Assembly: GCF_000204055.1 (NCBI RefSeq)
Contig: NW_006768861.1
Span: 140,339 to 204,338 of the forward strand
From: Melampsora larici-populina 98AG31
Taxonomy: Eukaryota; Basidiomycota; Pucciniomycetes; Pucciniales; Melampsoraceae
Direction of reading: 5' to 3'
DNA: 64,000 nt
Positions 58,647 to 64,000 of this stretch are shown in pieces (position 1 is the first letter of the stretch; every line of letters begins with the position of its first letter). A program made the position numbers and the translations under genes. The notes under the pieces are model-generated. The model had not been told where the DNA came from and did no database searches. It was given only the letters and a program-made list of their open reading frames with translations.

Positions 58647-58852
58647 GTTTCAAGTTTGTATGATTTTTGTGTGATTTGTACAAATTCGGGCACGTTTTCC
58701 AAAAATTTTTTTGCATAAAAACAACGTATTTTTGAAACGGGAGATGTAAAAAGGTCTCCTGTTTCAAAAAATTTATGCACATTTTACGACAACGGCCAAA
58801 TTTTTGTAACATAAAAATACGTAAAAAAAACTTAACTTGAAACCCCTTAATA

Positions 58853-59406
58853 AAAGGCCGTTGCTATTTGCAGCCCACACAAAATCCATGTAGGCGCTGC
58901 CAAAACAGCGCCTACATGCCTTTTTCCCACGAAAAAGCGCCTACATACAGCCTGTAGGCGCTTTTTCCCTTTTCAAATGATGCCTACAGGCTGGAAAACC
59001 AATGTAGGCGTCATTTGTATACGCCTACATTCCAAAAATGAAATGTAGGCGTCAATTTGAAGCACCTACATATGTGGGCGCACGGAAATTACGCCTACAT
59101 TTTATTTTTTCGACTGTAGGCGTAATTTGGGTGCGCCTACATATGTAGGCGCTTGAATTTTACGCCTACATCCCTTTTCTTGCATGTAGGCGCAATTTCT
59201 GAGCGCCTACATTTAAGATTTGACATGTAGGCGGGTGAATATCGCGCCTACATGGATTTTCCGGCATGTAGGCGTGGGAAAAAAGCGCCCACTTTCCTAA
59301 TACAGCCATGTAGGCGTCATTTCTGCGCGCCTACAGCTATTCAGACGCGTGGGAACGCGCCTACACGTGTGTGTACGTGGAAGTTTGGTCAAACTTCACG
59401 TACACA
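58853..59406. repeat. Array of about 20 TGTAGGCG sites in alternating orientation
   Basis: TGTAGGCG and CGCCTACA alternate every 25-40 bp, forming a run of small hairpins. The left end GGCCGTTGCTATTTGCAGCC equals the left end of the palindrome at 60017, so this is a one-armed copy. It finishes with a 17-bp hairpin at 59370-59406 (TGTGTACGTGGAAGTTTG and its near-complement). Confidence 0.85.
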
Positions 59407-59561
59407 TCCACTGATATAGAGGCCTCTTGGCTCCTTCCCCCCCTTATCCACTCTAGAACTTGGACTTTGAACTTTTTCAACCCTCCACCCTTCAAAAAAT
59501 CATCAACTTCTCAGTTTTAAAGCTAGTCACGCCAGGTTTTCACTCTTCACATCAAATTAAA

Positions 59562-60053
59562 ATGAAAAACAACAACTTCAACAACAACAACCAAATCCCT
59601 ACGGGTGATTTTAAACCTTTCAACAATACCAATCAGATGAATAATCACAACAACAATTTCAACAGTTTACAACATGATCAAATGAATAATATAAACAACA
59701 ATTTAAATCAAAACTTCAGTAATCAAATGATGAATAATATGAATAATATGATGAATAACAATAATCATATGATGATGAATAATAATAATCAGATGTTCAA
59801 TAATCATAATAATCATTTATTCAACAATAATCAACAAATTCCATCAAACCATCAAGGTTCCTTGATGATGAATCAAAGTAATTTAATGAACAATCAAAGT
59901 AGCTTATTGAATATTAATGATGGTGTTATTAACACGGATTTCAACACTCAAACTTTATTGAACAATAATAATTCCAACTTTAACACTCATTCATTCAATA
60001 ATAGTAATTTAAATTGGCCGTTGCTATTTGCAGCCCACAAGAAAACCATGTAG
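59562..60053 (+). CDS. Asn-rich protein, 3' end replaced by palindrome sequence
   Basis: From ATG 59562 (MKNNNFNNNNQIP) about 150 residues are dominated by Asn with Met, Gln, His and Phe, and no charged stretch. It is a low-complexity, prion-like composition also found in fungal RNA-binding and transcription factors. From about 60017 the reading enters the fold-back element and gains a foreign tail (PLLFAAHKKTM) before a TAG. The native C-terminus is therefore lost or was spliced elsewhere. A longer in-frame start at 59460 exists. No globular domain is visible, so function is unknown. Confidence 0.5.
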   Translation: MKNNNFNNNNQIPTGDFKPFNNTNQMNNHNNNFNSLQHDQMNNINNNLNQNFSNQMMNNMNNMMNNNNHMMMNNNNQMFNNHNNHLFNNNQQIPSNHQGSLMMNQSNLMNNQSSLLNINDGVINTDFNTQTLLNNNNSNFNTHSFNNSNLNWPLLFAAHKKTM

Positions 60054-61206
60054 GCGCTGGCCAAATTACGCCTACATGGGTGTTTCCCACGAAGAAGCGC
60101 CTACATTTATGATGTAGGCGCTGGAAACCATCCAAAATGACGCCTACATGGGTTTTTTAACATGTAGGCGTCATTTGGTTACGCCTACATTCAAAAAATG
60201 AAATGTAGGCGCTATTTTCGAGCGCCTACATGGGAAATCCAATGTAGGCGCTCAAAATTTATGCCTACATTTTTAAAAATGAGCGCATACATTCAATTTT
60301 TGCGCTCAAATAAGCGCCTACATGCAGTCCTGCATATGTAGGGGCTACAAATCCGGCAACTACAACTCCAGACTGGTCTGAAGGGTAATGGAGAACAATT
60401 TTCAAGTCAAAATGAAAGTATTGGAAGACGGAAAAAGCAGCTTGGACTCAAAATGAGTGTATCAGAAGATGGATAAAGCAGTTTGGAGTCAAAATCAGTG
60501 TATCAGAAGACGGAAAAGTCACTCCGGAGTCAAAATGGGTGTATCAGAAGACAGAAAAAGTGGTAAATTATTTCAACTCTGAACTCAGTTTGGAGTCAAA
60601 ATGAGTGTATCAGAAGCGGAAAAAGAAGTAAATTATTTCAACTCTGAACTGCTATTTACGTCTTCTGATACGCTCACTTCAGAGTTGAAAAGAGCATATT
60701 CATCTTCCAATACGCTTGACTGCTTTTTCTGTCTTCCAAAACACTCATTTCAACTCCAAGCTGCTTTTTCCATCTTCTGATACACTCATTTCAACTCCGA
60801 ACTGCTTTTTCCGTCTTCCAATACTCTCATTGTAACTTGAAACTTCTTTTTCATTAAACGTCAGACCAGTCTGGAGTTGTAGGTGTTGGATTTGGAGCGC
60901 TTACATATGCAAGACTGCATGTAGGCGCTTATTTGAGCTGAAAATTGAATGTAGGCGCTCAAAAATAGCGCCTACATTTCAAATTAGATATGTAGGTGCT
61001 TGAAAATTACGCCTACATTCTGAAATTTTGAATGTAGGCGTAACCAAATGACGCCTACATGGGTTGTTTATCATGTAGGCGTCATTTTAGATGGTTTTCA
61101 GCGCCTACATCATAAATGTAGGCACTTTTTCGTGGGAAACACCCATGTAGGCGCTGTTTTGGCAGCGCCTACATGGTTTTCTTGTGGGCTGCAAATAGCA
61201 ATGGCC
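60017..61206. mobile_element. 1.19-kb near-perfect palindromic fold-back element
   Basis: The two halves mirror each other around about 60620. Outer ends are GGCCGTTGCTATTTGCAGCC and GCAAATAGCAATGGCC. Each arm has about ten alternating TGTAGGCG/CGCCTACA sites. The centre (60360-60882) is bounded by CTACAACTCCAGACTGGTCT and its complement, and holds five direct then four inverted copies of a unit containing AGTCAAAATGAGTGTATCAG. No coding, no clear target duplication. Confidence 0.9.
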
Positions 61207-62886
61207 CTTAGGATAATTCCTTGGATTGGTATATGGAGCACTTGTCTCTATGATGTCCAAATTTTTCTCAAATTCACCATCTTCATAGACAACGTTGTTT
61301 ATTTTTGAGTGGGCTGTCTTTGCCTCTCCCTGTATCTTTTGATGACTACTTTCATACAGAACATTCTCTGAACTTACTTTTTTCTTCTCAGCTTGTAATC
61401 TAGAAACATTCCTAGCTACCGCATCGAGATGATCCTTCATCTCTTGAAACTGTCTCGTGAAATCAATTTTTAATTCACGAATACTCTGTCTCTCAGTCTC
61501 ACGGTCCAAGGTCAACTGCTCCATTGCCTCGCACATATTTGCTGTGTCGCGGGTCAATTCCTCAGACGCTGAGCTTGTAAGATGCATCAGTTTTGCAATA
61601 GCTTGCTGGTCTCGTCCATATTGTTCCAATATGTCCTCAAATGCTGCCAGCTTGCTATCGAGCATGTTGTTTGTCTCTGTTACATCGTCGATTAAGTCTC
61701 TTACTGCCATCATCTCATTTCTAAATGACTCAATGCTGTCAACTTGAGCTTTTAGTTGACCATTGATGGTACTGAAATTCACTCTTAATAACGTTTCTAA
61801 TTCTACTAACTTTGTTAGTGAAATGTTATTCGGCGGTAATGACAGTGACGATATATTACTACTAGCAGAAGCGCTTCTCGAACCAATATTCACACAGAGT
61901 GGGCTATCACTAGTAATTGGGTTGGATACAAGATTCTTTGGAACAATACCAGGTAACGGTCGAGAAACGGTAACAACAGGCACAACAAGCGATGATAAGG
62001 GCGTCGAAGGTACATCATGAGATCCACTCTTCACACTCTTCTCACTAACATCATTCCTTCCGGAACTTGAAAGTCCTCCTGTTCTACCACCTGCATTGGT
62101 ACCACTTGCTGTACCGGCATTGATCCTGTCGATCCTTTCTTGAGAGGATACCGCGGATTCACCTGTATGTGCTGTGGTACCTCCGTTGGAGGCGCTTTGC
62201 GTTTGTGGGGGTAATTGTCCACCACGAATGGTGGATTCCCTCCCAACTGGCTGTTGTCGTTGCTTCCCCTTCGCTTGAACGGCTGATTCGGGCGAGGTTT
62301 TGTTGGCCTGATGTGGTGGTTGGTCCCGAGATAAGCTATCTTGGGTGATGGAGCTTTGAGATTCTCCAACCGACCCTCCAGATCTGCCACGTGTCCCTTC
62401 AACTGCGACACTTGTCGTTTGTACGCTGTTATTGTCTCCTTCAGGACCGCGATTTGGGCGTCCCTTGGATCCCTGCGTACGAACTTCAGTTCTCGAAGGG
62501 TTTGCAACCCGTCCGGACCTAAGCCCTGTTGTCATCGTCGGAGGTAAGTCAAATAATCCTTTGCCTTGTTTTGATGACACAGGTGCACTTACTTCCATAC
62601 TGCCATTCGCAGTATTAGCAGCTGGATCGCCATTATCAAATGACACGAAGTCCGTTTGATCCTCAAATTCTCTGCCTTCAGCAGTTGGAGGCTGCAATAC
62701 CGCCGCCGCCTCATTCATTTCGGTATCTTCGGTAGCTGAACTACCTACAACCTCCACCGCCTTGCTGGCCTTTCTACCACCCTTTTTAGCCGTGGTAGAT
62801 GGGGCTTTAGCAACTGAGGCAGCGGCCGGAGCATTGATATCGATGTTAGACATATTACGTCTTTTGATATCAACGTCGTAAGCCAT
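61105..62886 (-). pseudogene. Gypsy-like gag, N-terminal part, cut by the palindrome
   Basis: ATG at 62884-62886. The first half is Ser/Gly/Thr/Gln-rich; residues about 375-530 are helical with coiled-coil heptads (LVELETLLRVNFSTINGQL, EDILEQYGRDQQAIAKL). Near the end, SENVLYESSHQKIQG and ETSAPYTNPRNYPK resemble the region just before the capsid core in rust Ty3/Gypsy gag proteins, as I recall them. At 61206 the frame enters the palindrome and continues with a foreign tail (GHCYLQPTRKPC) to a stop at 61105. A second long open frame overlaps 62031-62507. The rest of the retroelement is absent. Confidence 0.55.
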
Positions 62887-62919
62887 CACGGTTGTTTCAG
62901 TATTTGAATATAACACCAA

Positions 62920-63469
62920 TGAATCGTTTTTTTCAAACGAAAAGATGAATAAAAATAGAGCGAAACGAAAATAAAAGTTTCCACAAGGACCCAAAAAGTC
63001 AGCCTTTTCTTCGTTTTGATTCGGACAAACGAAAAATTTTCAGACGAACCGAGACTTTTCAAAAACTTTATCGGATACTGAACAGGTACGATGATGGAGA
63101 TTAAACCAGGTTTAGGTTAAATCTAGAATACGACTATCAAAATTTGTCAGTAAATTATCAGGCCGACCTCTTTTTATATTATTCACTCACTTATTCTGTG
63201 AATGAATTCAAAGATGCTAGGACGCTTTTCGGACTGGATTGTTGATAGTAGTGGATGCTGCTTGGTTGGTTTGAAAACTAAGCAGTCGCAAAAGAACGAT
63301 TGTTTTATTAGTGATCAGTTTCGATATTGGCTTTTCAACAGAGTCAAACGAAGTGATGTAAATAAAACAATCTTTAGTTGGTGTATTGTCCTCTATAATG
63401 CAAATATAATGCAAGACTTATAAAGGACAACAGATCTAGTAACTTCGGCCAGACCCCCCATTGTCAACA
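62920..63469 (-). repeat. Gypsy-like 5' LTR (candidate)
   Basis: On the minus strand starts TGTTGACAATGGGGGG and ends TTCA next to TTGGTGTTATATTC, which could be the primer site, 34 bp before the gag ATG. About 550 bp. No second LTR is in view, so this rests on the TG...CA ends and position only. Confidence 0.4.
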
Positions 63470-63861
63470 AGGACGGTTATTCAACCTGGAAATAAACTCA
63501 ATATATAGAGAATTTACGGTTTCTTATAATACGAATCAGATCGAAATTTATAAACGCGTGGACAACACTAACCAAGATGGATTGAAACAGATTGTTTTAA
63601 AAGATATTGGAATGAGGTGGACGTGATAAAAACTCGTAAGCTGGTTAGGCTAATAGTTGATTAGATTAGTATAATAGAAGATGAAGAAAAAATCACAATA
63701 TAAAGAAAACAACGCGGGTTTTATACCCTTCTCACAACTAGACCACACACAAACAGAAGTACCCATGATATCATCCAGATGCGTAAACCCGGAATTCCCC
63801 GACTTGAATACATAAGTAATTTGAATTGATGTAATACCAAGCCCATCGCTCATTCGCCAAG

Positions 63862-63969
63862 ATGTCATCCCAGAATATCATTTGTAATCCGTCCTTTCAT
63901 CCGTTTCCATTTCCAGACCTTCCAGCTGACAGTTCCCACATGTTAGCTGGATTGGTTTTAGATGAGTAG
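63862..63969 (+). CDS. Possible first exon of a gene leaving the window
   Basis: ATG at 63862 opens 35 codons (MSSQNIICNPSFHPFPFPD) to a TAG at 63967-63969. A GT donor just before it (GTAGGAAC) could carry the frame into a next exon. Composition looks coding but nothing is recognised. Confidence 0.25.
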   Translation: MSSQNIICNPSFHPFPFPDLPADSSHMLAGLVLDE

Positions 63970-64000
63970 GAACTTGAGTGGTGTCCCAATCCAACTCGAG

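Larger units (their letters stand above)
56430..58847. mobile_element. Outer GGGG-type fold-back element with nested insertions
   Basis: Arms of about 100 bp (56430-56530 and 58740-58847) are complementary, starting AGGGGTTTCAAGTTAAG, with TA on both sides. The interior holds further elements of the same end type and a Copia fragment. Confidence 0.8.

Noticed and set aside
58853..59406. Regular short repeats resembling a CRISPR array
   Set aside because: Repeat units are 8 bp, alternate in orientation and belong to a fold-back element; the genome is fungal, and there are no cas genes.
61105..62994. Start of the gag ORF at 62994
   Set aside because: The part upstream of the ATG at 62886 lies in or next to the candidate LTR, and its composition changes there.
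1..64000. tRNA and rRNA genes, telomere repeats
   Set aside because: None were seen by eye; the only tRNA-like sequence is the 12-base primer-site match at 58239-58250.

Overview
The window is fungal nuclear DNA, most likely from a basidiomycete of the rust lineage (Pucciniomycotina). That rests on short GT-AG introns in every host-like gene, on the repeat types (KDZ-associated cysteine-cluster transposases, a DIRS-type tyrosine-recombinase retroelement, LINE, Copia-like and Gypsy-like gag), and on a decay signature in which premature stops are almost all TGA preceded by T, as expected from TCG to TTG mutation. Species was not determined. All family assignments come from reading motifs by eye; no search was run.

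Layout. 1-4.1 kb: minus-strand LINE (ORF1 intact, ORF2 broken by one TGA and running off the window edge). 4.81-12.00 kb: a complete 7.2-kb DNA transposon with 18-bp terminal inverted repeats, an 8-bp target duplication, subterminal repeats and a spliced transposase gene that is split by a nested 1.7-kb AT-rich insertion. 13.36-15.06 kb: a Mutator-like element with 296-bp inverted repeats and a 9-bp duplication. 15.20-15.56 kb: a small Harbinger-like MITE.

18.4-32.8 kb is the gene island: an Hsp20 gene (minus), a large membrane-anchored protein of unknown function (1404 codons, plus), N-myristoyltransferase (10 exons, plus), then two adjacent intact genes of unknown families (640 and 215 codons), whose introns are all phase 0.

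33.2-46.0 kb: two copies of a KDZ-associated transposase gene (minus). Copy A is split by a DIRS-type retroelement (gag-like ORF, RT/RNase H, tyrosine recombinase) and both copies carry TTGA stops. A two-exon unknown gene lies between them. 47.2-47.6 kb holds two copies of one sequence that differ by the exact presence or absence of an 89-bp intron. 48.7-50.7 kb: MITEs. 50.8-53.9 kb: decayed pieces of a cohesin SCC3/STAG gene surrounding an AP-2 mu fragment.

56.3-63.5 kb is a nest of palindromic elements: TA-flanked MITEs inside one another, a Copia 5' LTR with tRNA-iMet-type primer site and gag start, an array of TGTAGGCG hairpins, a 1.19-kb near-perfect palindrome inserted between an Asn-rich ORF and a Gypsy-like gag, and that element's candidate 5' LTR. 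The island genes are ordinary housekeeping or unknown; the rest is layered transposon debris whose order of insertion can be read from the nesting.
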